A DNA stretch of 64,000 nucleotides, taken from assembly GCF_037893015.1 (NCBI RefSeq), contig NC_133660.1, forward strand, positions 280,551,067 to 280,615,066, written 5' to 3'. The position numbers were made by a program, and so were the translations under genes. This document shows positions 10,540 to 21,829 of the stretch, one piece after another; the stretch's first letter is position 1; each line of letters opens with the position of its first letter. The DNA comes from Macrotis lagotis (Eukaryota > Chordata > Mammalia > Peramelemorphia > Peramelidae). Under the pieces are notes generated by a model that did not search any database, was not told the DNA's origin, and was given only the letters and a program-made list of their open reading frames with translations.

Positions 10540-11640
10540 GATGAAGGAAGGGGTCGTGTGATGATACTGGAAAAAAATAGATCTTTGGGACAATTTTAAA
10601 AGACTTGTGATGGAAAATACCTTCCACGTCCCAAGAGAGAACTATGGAGTCTAAACACAGATAAAAACAGAATATTTTCACCTTTTAAAAATTTGTTTTT
10701 TTGTTTTTCTTTCTGATTCTTTCACAATTTCACAACAATGACTAATGAGGAAATATGTTTAACAAGACTGTACATGTATGATCTATATCAGATTGCTTTT
10801 GGGGGAGGGGGAAGGAAAAGAAGGGAGGAAGAAAAATTTGGAACTCAAAATTTTTTTAAGGTTTTAAATTTATTTTTATTAAAGATATTATTTGAGTTTT
10901 ACAATTTTCCCCCAATCTTGCTTCCCTCCCCCTCCCCCCACCCCCACAGAAAGCATTCTGTCAGTCTTTACTTTGTTTCCATGTTGTACCTTGATCCAAA
11001 TTGGGTGTGATGAGAGAGAAATCTTATCCTTAAAGAGAAAAGAAGTCTAAGAGGTAACAAGATCAGACAATAAAATATCTGGGGTTTTTTCCTAAATTAA
11101 AGGGAATAGTCCTTCCACAGCTCCTTATCTGGATACAGATGACACTCTCCTTTGCAGACAGCCCCAAATTGTTCCCAATTGTTGCACTGATGGAATGAGC
11201 AAGTCTTTCAAGGTTGAACATCACTCCCATGTTGCTGTTAGGGTGTACAGTGTTTCTCTGGTTCTGCTCATCTCACTCAGCATCAGTTCATGCAAATCCC
11301 TCCAGGCTTCCCTGAATTTCCCTCCTTCCTGGTTTCTAATAGAACAGTAGTGTTCCATAACATACATAGACCACAGTTTGCTAAGCCATTCCCCAATTGA
11401 AGGACATTTACTGGATTTCCGATTCTTTGCCACTGCAAACAGGGCTGCTATAAATATTTTTGTACAAGTAATGTTTTTACCCTTTTTCCTCATCTCTTCA
11501 GGGTATAGACCCAGTAGTGATATTGCTGGGTCAAAGGGTATGCACATTTTTGTTGCCCTTTAGGCATAGGAACTCAAAATTATACAAAAATGAATGATGA
11601 GAACTATCTTTACATGTAATTAGAAAAATGGAATACTATT
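10540..11640 (+). mobile_element. L1 3' end (sense), split by a second L1
   Basis: The first part runs from about 10540 to 10852 and includes 'gacttgtgatggaaaatacc' and the purine-rich tail. It breaks inside 'ggaactcaaaatt' and resumes at 11569 with the same 13 bases, then continues with 'gagaactatctttacatgta'. It is an older L1 3' end that received a later insertion. Confidence 0.85.
10853..11568 (-). mobile_element. Nested antisense L1 insertion
   Basis: A 5'-truncated L1 of about 0.7 kb in antisense orientation, its T-rich 3' end on the left. It sits inside the sense L1 above and is bracketed by the 13-bp direct repeat ggaactcaaaatt (10840-10852 and 11569-11581). Its minus-strand frame at 11221-11547 is a 108-residue remnant of the ORF2 C-terminus, less damaged than in the copy at 7.8-9.0 kb. 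This fits a younger age. Confidence 0.85.
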
Positions 11641-11825
11641 AAGGTTTTTTCTTTTAAAATTTTATTTACTTTGAGTTTTACAATTTTTCCCCCAATCTTC
11701 CTTCCCCTCCCCAGAAGGTGGTCTGTTAGTCTTTCCATTGTTTCCATGGTATAAATTGATATCAGTTGAATGTGATGAGACAGAAATCATATCTTAAGGG
11801 GTTTTTTTTAGTTTTTAAAAAGAAA
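11640..11825 (-). repeat. L1 3' UTR fragment, antisense
   Basis: It repeats the left end of the nested L1: 'tttgagttttacaatttttc', 'cccaatcttccttcccctcc' and 'gtctttccattgtttccatg'. It stops before any coding part, so it is a very short 5'-truncated copy. Confidence 0.75.
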
Positions 11826-12269
11826 GAAAGAGAATCCACACTTGGAATCATAAGACCCATAGTTGAGTCTCAGCTCTGACACTTAGCAGCCTTGTGACTT
11901 GGGCCAGCAACACTTATAAAATAAGGATGATAATCTGTGGACTACCTGCCTTTTACATGACCAAACTAAATAATATGTGTGACCCATGGGAAAGCTAAGT
12001 TCATACAAGGTTATGTGAGAGAAGAGATCATAGAAATAATTTTATGCAGGGATTCTCAGATTGTTCTCAACTAAGGCAAAAAAAAATGGGGCATCAAATG
12101 CTCGGCAAAGTATGTAAGTGAGGGGAGGGGTATCCCTTCCTAGGTACATACATAGGTTAACAAAGTTAACAAATCAGTTCCTGGAAAGCCCAGGAACTGA
12201 TCCCAGAAAAGAGGCCCATAACAAGATATCAAACTAATGCAAGAATGAAATAAATGTTTATGGATTGAT

Positions 12270-12410
12270 TAATCTTGTTGCTTCCTATTGGATGTAAACT
12301 TCCTGAGAACTGATATTATTTCATTTTATCTTTGTATCCCAGTGTATAGCATGATATCTGATACACTGTAGATCCTTAATAAATGCTTGTTGAAAGGTTG
12401 ATCCGAAAAT
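12270..12410 (+). repeat. L2/CR1-like LINE 3' end relic
   Basis: It contains 'ggatgtaaacttcctgagaa', 'ctttgtatcccagtgtatag' and 'ccttaataaatgcttgttga', the usual end of an L2/CR1-type LINE. Confidence 0.6.
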
Positions 12411-12463
12411 AAAAATAAACAAAGAAAGTTGTGGCCTGGGTGACCTCTCAATAAGGTACTAAT

Positions 12464-12785
12464 TAGTGGGGCAGCTAAGTGATGCAATGGATAGAACACT
12501 GGCCTTAAGTCAGGAGGACAGGAGTTCGAATGTGACCTCAGACACTTGACTCTTACTCGCTGTGGACCCTGGGTAAGTCATTTAACCCTGATTGCCTTGC
12601 AACAGGGCCATCTCCAGTTGTCCTGATTCCTGTCTGGCCACTGGACTCAAATGGCTCTGGAGAAGAAAGTGAGTCTGGTGACTTAGCACAGCCCCCCCTC
12701 ACTCAAATCCAATTCATGTGCTTGTCGTGGCAATACCCCCCCCCCCCATGTGGTCTTCTTTGAAAATGAAAGACAAAAAAATAGT
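12464..12785 (+). repeat. Long-form tRNA-derived SINE, sense
   Basis: The tRNA-like head 'ggggcagctaagtgatgcaa' has the box A/B-related parts ('ggagttcgaatg'). It is followed by 'gccatctccagttgtcctga', 'gtctggccactggactcaaa', 'ggtgacttagcacagccccc', and an A-rich end 'gaaaatgaaagacaaaaa'. This is the most complete example of the long form in the window. A related MIR-like relic follows at about 12800-12970. Confidence 0.85.
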
Positions 12786-12999
12786 GTCTTGGATGAATAA
12801 GTAGAGACACTGAGATGCACTGGAAAGGAACTGAGAGTCATGGGACCCAGATTTGAATCCTAACTCTGCCTCTTACAGTTTGTGTGATCTTAGGCCAGTC
12901 TTAAGCCTTTTTGAGGACATTTCATTAGATGACCCCCAAGACACCTTCTAACTCTAAGTCTATGATCCTGTGAAATAAGCCTGATAGACTGAAGAATGA

Positions 13000-13534
13000 G
13001 CCACCATGTCTCATCCAAAGCCAGGTAATTGAATCTGGAGACAAATTCAAGGAGGACCCATCTCTAGATGGGAAAAATATGGAGCTGAAGAAAGGGTAGC
13101 TATAGGGATAAGCAGAAGCATTTGGAACAAAGAAAGGGGCCAGAATTCTGAGAATGAAGCTGCTGGGGCGAATCTGGCATGAGGTAAGTTAAGAAAGAAG
13201 CTGTATGGCTGAAACCATGCCCTGCTCCCACTACCAACCTCAAAACACTAATCTTGTATCTACTTTCCCGCCTTGAGATCCTTCCTAGGAGCCTGAAGCC
13301 TTTTGCTTAAGCAAGGGGAGGAACATAAGGTTTGACTTGTCTGTTCTTTTCCTTTATATACAGTAGTAACAGAAGGAAGTAAGGGGACTCTTCTTGTGAA
13401 TATAGTTTAGAGGAAGTAGATGAGGGCGAAATAACACCACATAAAAGATGGACAGTGCTAACTCATAGGTGTTGCCAGTGTTTTGCCATAAGTGCTGTCT
13501 CTGGATGGTGCTCAGAACTAATAAGAGAAGTGGG

Positions 13535-13578
<44 letters not shown>

Positions 13579-14270
13579 CCTTTCATCTTATTTCTCAGAG
13601 TGATAAAAAAGGATTTATATTTGGAAACTTATCCATGCAATGAATCAATACTAAGTTGATGGGCAGATAAGAATGGTTAAATAATTGCAATTATATGAAA
13701 ATTTTTTAAAAAGTCTTTGACTTCATATTTCCATTTATATAGGTGCATACAAAGTAATAGAACTGGGGAGGGACACAAACCAGTGGGGCTTGAGAATTAG
13801 TTTCAAGTAGCAGGTGACGTCTGAGCGAAGTCTTGAGGTGAGATTGATATTCTAAGACACTGAAGAGAGAAGTGAGAGTATTTTTCAAGCATGGAGGTTA
13901 GAACCAAAGTGGAAAATAGAATGCCTTATGGATGAGGAAAGATGTGATGTGGTGCAGGAAGAGGCATTCCCTAAAAAGATGGTAAAGACTTGCAGAAGCC
14001 CCCCTTTCAGATAACAAAGTTCCAGAGCATTCATTGCAGGGACTCCATAGTGATATCCCCATCACGTAGCCATTACCTAGTTACTTAGGGGATCAATAGT
14101 GATGAAAGATTAGGAACAGTGTCCATGACTTTCAAAAGGTTTATCAGTAGGACTTGGAGGACCTAAGGAGCCTTAGGGTTAGGTCCATAACACTAACATA
14201 TTTTAGATATTTTATAAATGATAAAGATGAAGATCCAAATAAAATAATAATAATTGTAGGCACTTGGTGG
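13000..14270. other. Intergenic, mostly unassigned
   Basis: No exon was recognised. A (GA)n run lies at 13541-13577. Bases from about 13790 to 14000 resemble the diverged interior of an ancient LINE seen elsewhere ('gtgacgtctgagcgaagtct'), but weakly. Confidence 0.4.
13541..13577. repeat. (GA)n microsatellite
   Basis: About 18 GA units with one leading interruption. The Arg/Glu run in the overlapping plus frame is an artefact. Confidence 0.9.
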
Positions 14271-14274
14271 TTCC

Positions 14275-14460
14275 TTAAATAGTATTCTGGATTTGAAGTC
14301 AGAAACACCTGGGCTTCATTCCTTCCTCAGGTAACCCTAGGCAAGTCACTAAAATTCTCAATGACATCATGGAGATGATGATAATGATACCAAACTCCCA
14401 AGTCTGTTGTGAGGATAAAATGAAATAACATTTGTAAAATGCTTCACAAACATTAAATTA
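14275..14460 (+). repeat. MIR/THER-like SINE relic
   Basis: It contains 'ggcaagtcactaaaattctc', 'gttgtgaggataaaatgaaa' and 'aaatgcttcacaaacattaa', the core and 3' end of a CORE-SINE in sense orientation. Confidence 0.65.
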
Positions 14461-14564
14461 CTATTTTACATCAATACTTTTTAAAACTGATTTTCTTAAA
14501 AAAAAACCTATGAAATAGTGAAAAGAATTCTAGTTAAGAAGAGAGGTCTGTGGTCCAAACCCAA

Positions 14565-14728
14565 TATCTGGGTTTTATTTTTTTATGTTTCTGCAAGGCA
14601 ATGGTGTTAAGTGGCTTGCCCAAGGCCACGCAGCTAGGTCGTTATTAAGTGTCTGAGACCAGATTTGAACTCAGGTACTCCTGACTCCATGGCCGGTGCT
14701 CTATCCACTGTGCCATCTAGCCGCCCCT
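14565..14728 (-). repeat. tRNA-derived SINE, antisense
   Basis: Reverse complement of the common short SINE: on + 'gcaaggcaatggtgttaagt', 'ggccacgcagctaggtcgtt', 'gaccagatttgaactcaggt' and 'ctctatccactgtgccatct', ending in 'agccgcccc'. It is nearly complete. Confidence 0.9.
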
Positions 14729-15184
14729 TAATCAAGGCTTTTTGTGGACATGACCTTGTGTAAGCTTGGGGGCTTCTTGCCTATCATTTATAAAACAAGG
14801 GCATTGGATTGTATGACCTCCAGAGGCCCTCCATATCTAGCTCTGGAATCCCACATTTTCTTCCTTTGTTTTACCAGTTCTGTAGTTTCTTCCAAGCTAG
14901 GATCTTAGAGTGAGGCAGATCCTCCAATGTAGAAGACCAATGCCTTCTCTCTGATAGAAAATCTTATGGGGGTACCCAGATCACCAGGAAGTAGCAGAGG
15001 GAGAGCTTCAACCCAGTCTCCATCTTACTTATTTGAAGGTCAACTTTCCATCTCTTACCCTGGACCACCAGATGTGGTACTCTATAATAAAAAGGATTAT
15101 TAGTTCTATTTCAAAGTTGAGAAAACTGAGTCTCCATGAGGGACTCTTTCATAGTTCAACTTGCTAGTAAAAATCTAGGGCAGA

Positions 15185-15565
15185 CTAACAGCAACATGGG
15201 AGTGATGATCAACCCTGATGGACTTGCTCATCCCTTCAGTGCAATAACCAGGGACAATTTGGGGCTGTCTGCAATGAAGAATACCATCTGATTCCAGAGA
15301 AAGAATGTGGAGTTTGAACAAAGACCAAAGACTTTTACCATCAAATTAGAAAAAAAAGCGTTATATTATTAGGTAATTTTACTATCTCATACTTTATATT
15401 TCTTCCTTAAGGATCTTTTTCCCTCTCATCACATTCAACTGAGATCAATGTATACCATGGAAACAATGTAAAGACTAACAGAATGCCTTCTGTGTATGGG
15501 GCGGGGGAGGAAGCAAGAACAGGGGAAAAATTGTAAAACTCAAAATAAATAAAATCTTTCTAAAA
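15185..15565 (+). repeat. L1 3' end fragment, sense
   Basis: It contains 'gatggacttgctcatccctt', 'ccagagaaagaatgtggagt', 'gtataccatggaaacaatgt' and an A-rich end 'aataaataaaatctttc'. It is the sense equivalent of the antisense L1 3' UTR at 10.85-11.2 kb. Confidence 0.75.
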
Positions 15566-15599
15566 AAAGTCTAGGGCAAAACTGGAACCCAGTCTTTTG

Positions 15600-17020
15600 G
15601 TCACTAAGTTTCAGGGTTATAAAGGTTTTGTGGGTCAGTCTAAGAAGCTCATCACTATCTCAAACATTATTTCCATGGGAAAATACATCCCAAATACCTA
15701 ATGTGTCAACAATTAATTTTGGGAACATGATCCCTCCCTATGATGGCCCAAGCAAGTAGGTGAACCCCATCTTGAAGGGAGTTGAGATTTGAACCCAGAT
15801 GGGGAACAGAGTGCCTACACAGTAAATGTTAGACAAAAGACAATAATATGGGGGTGGTCAAGGAGGTTATTCTGGCTCAGGAATTGGATCCCCAAGAGAA
15901 CTTAGGAACAAGGCCAGTCTGGTCCTGTAGACCTTAGGAAATCTGAATGTTGAAATATCAGGCAGATGAGTTCCCTTGGGCTATTAATAACTAAATTTAG
16001 ATAAAATTCAGCCTGTAAGGAAAAAGAACTGGGGATCTGGGATATAGGAGACCTCCCCCCCAGCCCCTGCCAGGAGGGAGGCCCCTCTCGCCTGCTTGCA
16101 GGCTGAGCTGGAGGGTAAGGTACCATTCCGGGTACCTGAGTCATACTGGGTTGTGCTGTCACTGGTACAAAGGTGAAAGTGCCACACCTCTTCCCAGGGC
16201 CCTGACTTGTTCTTGCTCCTGCTAGTCAATTGAGAGAAAGGAGGGGGAGAAGGAGGAAGAGATAAGGCTAGAAAGCACTTGAAAAACTCTCCAGGGATAT
16301 CCAGAATCCTCAGCTACAGGTGAGGACCAAAGCCCATCTTGCTCACTCTAGTACCTTTCTGGAGATGCTCTGGGGCTTCGAATCCTGGAGCACAATGACC
16401 TCTGAAGGAACTGAAATTGCAGGGGACCCAAAGAGCAATGGGGGAATGGTTCTTGGTGGGTGTTAGCCAAATAAAGGCATATGAAAAACACATAAACACA
16501 GAAAAGACAGAACATGTAAATAGTTCCAGTTATGGATGGAGAAGACTACCTATGATAAAGAAGTGAGGGGTTGGGGATGCTGGGAACTTGAAGTAGAATA
16601 AGCTGACAAGAGTGGGACAGAAGTGTATTTGGAGCAAGACTTCAAGGAAGAAAGGAGAATGGCTTAGTGAGGAGGTGCCAGTAGTAACTTGGGAAAAACA
16701 GAAACAGTATTGTACAAGACTTGCATTGGTCCGAGTCATACTTATCGTTTAAAACTTCTGATTGATGAAGCCTTCTACTGTTTCAGGAAGGACTGTGAGT
16801 CATAGAAACTCACATTTTTCAGAAAAATAAAACCTGCACTCTCTCCCAAGACAGAGTTCAGATGCTCAACAGCAACAGAGAGTAAGAGGTGGCAGGAGAA
16901 TCTCAGCCTCTTAAAATAATCTTCTAAGATCACCTGGCCCTACCCAAACTTGTACACACTCTCCCTGACAAAATCCATGGCAAACAATGGCTAATTATAA
17001 TAACTAGTGTTTTCTCTGTG
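15600..17020. other. Intergenic, no recognised feature
   Basis: No exon or named repeat was recognised. The segment near 16040-16220 is more GC-rich than its surroundings and has a few overlapping short frames on the minus strand without domains. Confidence 0.4.
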
Positions 17021-17024
17021 TTAG

Positions 17025-18330
17025 GGTTGTGCTATACACTTTAAAATTATTAGCTCATGAAAGCCTTATAACAAACCAGATTAGGAAACTGAGGCAAATA
17101 GAAGTGAAATGATTTCCTCAGGGCTATGTAGCTAATGTTTGAGGCTAGACTTGAACTCAAGTTTTCCTGACTTCTGTCCCTATTCACTGCACCTCTAATT
17201 GAACCAAGGAACCACCCAAAATTTAGGAAATGATGTCAGTGGCCAGGAGAAAACATTCCCTAAATGACTGGAACTCACATTTTTTCCCTTCTGAATCAGT
17301 TCATTTCATCTGCTAGGACCGTTTTCCTCACTTAAAACCTAAACATGCCACTTCTCTACCCCTTCCCCCTCTCACTTAAACTCTGGGTCCCCCTCTGGAG
17401 TCAAGTAGAACTGATAAGAATATTTCTCTGCCAAAAGACAGCCTTTCACATATTTGACCAGTCAACCATTCTGTGGTCTTAATGGTGTCCATTTGTGTAT
17501 GTTTGTAGGTCAGTGAAGAGGGTGGTTGGTGTGAGGGAGAATGACCCAGCCCCAGGATGGTTCAAAGTCTAGGTCTGGGATCTGCTCCTAGACCTGATCT
17601 CAAAAACTGACCCAGATAGTTCTTAGTTGTGTGACCCTGAGTAAGTCACTTAACCTCTCTCTCAATTTTCTCACCTGTAAAATGGGGATAGCCCTTCCCT
17701 CCCAGGGTTGTTGAGAAGATCAAATGAGATAAAATTTATAACACTTTAGAATGTTACATAAATGCTAGCTATCATGATTATCATTGACCCACTGAGAAGA
17801 CCTGCTATCCTAACCCTACCCTGAATCAAGGTAAGAGAGGCTGCCAGTCCATTGAGGGGGAAAAAAAATTGAGTAGAAAGGCCATTGGGTTTAGAGGCAA
17901 AGGTCCTGTGTTCCAAACCCAGCTCTATTTCCTATACATGTGACCTTAGACAAGCCACTTTTCTTTCTGTGTACTTCAGTTTCCTCACTTGTAAAAATGG
18001 AGTGGGGGGATGGATCATGACAGAATCTGGTGGAATCTCCTTCCAACTCTGAATCATTGGAGCTTATGGGAGCCTCTTGAGACAAAGTCAGTGTGGTGGA
18101 TTAAAGCCATGGGTTAGGGGGTTCAGGACACTACATTCTAAAAGAAGCTCTGACACTTGCCACCTGTAGGATCCTGGTTGGGAGGTCTCTTCTGTTCTCT
18201 GGGTCTTAGCTTCCTCATGTGTCAAATGACATATTGGGACATCATGATTCCCAAGCCTTGTTCTGATTTGTAGGATCCTAGAATTTACAGCCAGAAGGAA
18301 CCTTGGGGTTAATGTACTAGAACCCCTGAC
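17025..18330. repeat. Cluster of MIR/THER-like SINE relics
   Basis: Several old CORE-SINE pieces lie close together. An antisense one is at about 17030-17210 ('ggaaactgaggcaaatagaa'). Sense ones are at about 17570-17780 ('gtaagtcacttaacctctct', 'tcacctgtaaaatggggata'), 17880-18060 and 18090-18250. All are diverged. Confidence 0.6.
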
Positions 18331-18674
18331 TTTACAGGGAAGGAAACCGAACCAGAGAAAGAGAATGATCAGCCCAGTCAGTCACAGCCAAGCTGGCTGG
18401 CATTGGAATTCTAATCTTCTGATCCCAAATCTGATTTCCCTACTCTCCCATATTGCTGTAATGCCAATGACTAAACTCAATGAGCAGGCAGAGGGACATA
18501 AGGAGGAGAATTCTAGATTCTGGGTTAGGGTAATTCTAATAGGCAGTGAAACCCTGGGGACCCCATGGAGTTGGAGGTGAGATGGGATTAATGAAACACA
18601 TTCATCTGGTAGGTTTGTTGTAAGAAGCAAATGACTTAATGTATTTCAGGTGCTTTACAAACCTTCTATAACAG

Positions 18675-19475
18675 GTTTTTCTTATCTTAATAGTATTTTT
18701 TCCTCAATTACATGGAGAGTTTTCAAAATCCATTTTTGTAAAGGAGCCCTCCTCCCCTCTCCCCAAAATGGCAAATAATCTGATATAGGCCATACATGCC
18801 CCACATTAATTTTGGTGTGTGAGAAAAATCAGAACAAATGGGAAAGATCAGAAGAAAGAAAAAAAACAAAAAAAACCCCAAATTTTTTAAAAAAGTGAAA
18901 ATCATCTGTTTTGCTTGTACACAGACTCCCTTGTTCTTTCTCTGCCCCTCTCAGGTGGCATTTTCCCATCTCAAGTCCTTTAGAATTGTCCTTGTGGTAT
19001 AGTTGAGAAGAGCTAAAGCCCTTATAGCTGATCATTACACAATGTTGCATCCATTGTATACAGTGGTCTCTGGTTCTGCGCACTTCACTCAGCATCAGTT
19101 CATCCAAGTCTTTCCAGGTTTTTCTGAAATCCTTCTGCTCATGATTTCTTATAGGACATTCTTATATCACAACTTGTTCAGCTATTCTTTAATTGACAGG
19201 CATACTCTCAATTTCCAAGTTTTGCTACACCCCCCCCCCCCCCAAAGAGCTCTACACATATTTTTGTACTTGTGGGTCCTTTTCTCTTTTTTATGATCTC
19301 TTTGGGAAACAGACCTCGTAGTGGCAGTGCAGGGTCGGAGAGTGTGCACAGTTTTTATAGCTCCAAATTGCTCCAGAATGATCGGAGCAGTTTGCAATTC
19401 CACCAATAATGCATCACTATTCCAGCTTTCCTCCATCCCCTGTAACACTGACAATTTCCCGGTTCACAGATTTTA
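18675..19475 (-). repeat. L1 3' end fragment, antisense
   Basis: On + it shows the ordered blocks 'cacttcactcagcatcagtt', 'catgatttcttataggacat', 'cacaacttgttcagctattc', a C-run, and 'aattgctccagaatgatcgg'. These mirror the L1 ORF2 C-terminus and 3' UTR. It is 5'-truncated with no intact frame and lies about 300 bases before the first CpG island. Confidence 0.8.
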
Positions 19476-19789
19476 TTCTAAACTGTGTATTTTGCTCTTA
19501 AAAGCAACCCAAAGTGTCATTTTGCTAGCAAAAACATGAAGCCTGGAGACTGGAGACTCAGCATATCTGGCACTTACAGAGGGCTTTAGGATTTTCGGAG
19601 AGCTTTACAAATTCTCTCTCCTTTGCCGCCCACCACACCCCGGGGAGAGTGGGGCTATTGTTGCCCCCATTTTACAGAGAAGGAAACCGAGGCGGAGCAG
19701 CTAGCGCCTAAGGCCCGCTTCAAAAGCAGGTCTTCTGATGGCTGTGGCACCTGACAAGCTTTCTGATCTCACTAGGTGCCCTTGGGTCC

Positions 19790-20345
19790 CCCTGTGCCTC
19801 AGTTTCTCCGGGTGTAAAATGAGAGGTTGGGACCGGGTGGCCGCTCCGGATCTACTCTGTGCTGCTGGAGAGGCGGTCCGGGGCCGCGCTGGTTCTCCGA
19901 GGCCCTGAGTTCCAGTCCGCCCTGCCCGGGTACCGGGCCTGCGCCTGGGGGTCAGTCGCTGTCTCAGGGCGGCTGGTCGGGAGGGGCTTCGCGAACCTCG
20001 GAGCCAGGCGGGGGGCGCGAGCAGAGGAGAAAGGGGGTGCGCTCCCCGGCCCCGCCCCGGCCCTCCCTCCTCCCCAAGCCCCGCCCCAGGGCGCCGCCGG
20101 GCCAATGGGCAGGCAGCCGGCAGGGAGCCCGCTGGCCAGGGCCCCGCTGCTCGGCCGGGCCCCTCCGCGCCGCCGCCGCCTCCTCCTGCCGCAGCCGCCG
20201 CCGCCCGGGCTCCGCCGCCGCCGCTGCCTCGGCGGCTCCCCGCGCCTGACTCCGGTAAGGGGACCCCCACCCTGCGCCGGGGGCGGGGGCATGCCGAGGT
20301 GCCAGTCACGGGGAGCCCCCCGGCTCGGGCACCGTGAGGGAAGAT
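19790..20345 (+). promoter_or_regulatory. CpG island 1, candidate CPT1A promoter / first exon
   Basis: GC-rich and dense in CpG, unlike the AT-rich L1 before it. A CCAAT box (20102-20106) is followed by GCC-repeat 5'-UTR-like sequence. A strong donor, TCCG|GTAAGG, follows base 20254. No TATA box is evident. Mammalian CPT1A promoters are GC-rich and TATA-less, which is established knowledge. That this island serves CPT1A, and not a separate non-coding transcript, is inference. The open frames on both strands here follow from GC richness and do not look like proteins. Confidence 0.6.
20110..20254 (+). other. CPT1A: Candidate non-coding exon 1 (upstream alternative)
   Basis: The 3' boundary is chosen from the donor GTAAGG at 20255-20260. 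The 5' end is a guess from the CCAAT box just before it. If spliced to the acceptor at 50008-50009 it would leave an intron of about 29.8 kb. It could equally belong to an upstream lncRNA. Confidence 0.35.
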
Positions 20346-21040
20346 GAGGAACTTGGACGGGGGGGGCCTGCGGGTCCCGAACCTGGGGAGCTGAGGAGCC
20401 GGGCACGGGGAGCCCTGCGGCTCTGCCAGCATGGGGGGCCTTCAGGGCCCGAACCTGGGGGTCAAAGTTAGGAGCGGGTCGTGGGGAGCCCTGCGGCTCT
20501 GCCAGGAGAAGGAATGGGCAGGAATTTATAGTGGGGGCGCCCTCCAGGTCCTGAAATCGGGGGGCATGATTAGGAGCCAGTCGTGGGGAGCCCTAGCGGT
20601 CTCCCGTGAAGGGAAAATCAGGACCTGGACGGGGCGGGGGGCAGCTGAGGAACTAATAGCCATGGAGAGCCTTTGGGGTCTGACATGATGAAGGGGAGAT
20701 CGGGACTTGTGTTGGGGGGTCCTGCGGGTCCCAAAATCGAAGGGGGCAAAGGTAGGAGCAAGTCATGGGGAGCCCTTCAGGTCTGACACGATGAGGGAAT
20801 AATCAGGAACTTTTACCGGGGGGATCCTTCGGCTCCCGAAATTGGGGGGGGGGCAAAGTTAGGAGCTAATCATGGGGAACCCTTCGGTCCTGAAATGAGG
20901 GGGAACAGTCAGGTTCCTGAAGAGGCAGGGACGATTAGGTTCTAAAAGAAGGAATGCAGGGGAGGGACTCGGTTCTTGCTATGAAGGGCAGTGGGGAGTT
21001 AGGTTCCTGAAGCGAGGGCGAAGCCCTTAGGAGTGTCAGG
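20300..21040. repeat. Decayed tandem array of ~100-bp units
   Basis: Units share the blocks 'cctgcgggtcccgaac', 'aaagttaggagc', 'gtcgtggggagccct' and 'ctctgccag'. The GGGGAGCC-type core recurs near 20407, 20482, 20583, 20665, 20767 and 20874, giving steps of about 75-107 bases. Some units carry deletions. It is GC-rich and directly downstream of the first candidate donor. No coding capacity is evident. Confidence 0.8.
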
Positions 21041-21263
21041 GGAAAGGGTATCTGAGGTCTTGTTTGCCGAAGGAGGAGGAGGATGAGGGTACCGCAGTGG
21101 ACTTGGCCACCCCCCTTTCCCCTCTGTTCTCCATCCCCTTCTGTTCTGTCTCCCTCCCCCTTTGGAAAGAATGTGGGAGGTAAAAGCATGACCATCTCTG
21201 TGGTGTCCCGGAAATGGACAGTCTTGGAAAGAATCAGAAACTTTTGTTCATAGGGGCTTGAAG

Positions 21264-21369
<106 letters not shown>

Positions 21370-21783
21370 ACTCCTTGAAGACTCTGCCCTTCCTGTACCC
21401 TGGTGAGGAAGGTTGCAGGTGATGATGACTGGAATCTTCACAACTGCCACTGGGTGGTCTTGGGCAAGGTCAGGCAGCAACACCTCCCTCTTTCTTGCCC
21501 AGAGCTAGAAATTCCCATCTGCTGTTAGCTGCCTTCTCACCTGGAGCCTCCTTCCTCTGCCCTTCTCCTCTTTCCACCCGCCATTCTGGAGGTGCCAGCT
21601 GCTTCTGAGGCTTTGTCTGAGGGGGAGCCATTCCTCTCACTCAGGCCTGAGCCTCTCTGAGGAGGGAAAGGGCAGGTGGTATACCTAGTTTACTGAGCAA
21701 CTGGCATAATGTGAAGCCTAAGGGCAGCCAGGGGATGTGGGAAGGTATGGGAGGAGCTGGTAGTCTGGGAAAAAGGAAAAGGA

Positions 21784-21821
<38 letters not shown>
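21784..21821. repeat. (AC)n microsatellite
   Basis: About 19 perfect AC units lie some 400 bases after the compound CT/CA repeat. Confidence 0.95.
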
Positions 21822-21823
<2 letters not shown>

Positions 21824-21829
21824 GACAGA

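Noticed and set aside
1..19700. An exon of MRPL21 or IGHMBP2, which neighbour CPT1A in human as I recall
   Set aside because: No frame in this part matches a ribosomal protein or helicase. The genes, if syntenic, lie further left.
19701..20432. A 243-residue minus-strand frame over CpG island 1
   Set aside because: GC-rich islands keep several frames open at once. Frames on both strands overlap here and the residues are Arg/Gly/Ala/Pro. A bidirectional promoter is possible, but this protein is not supported.
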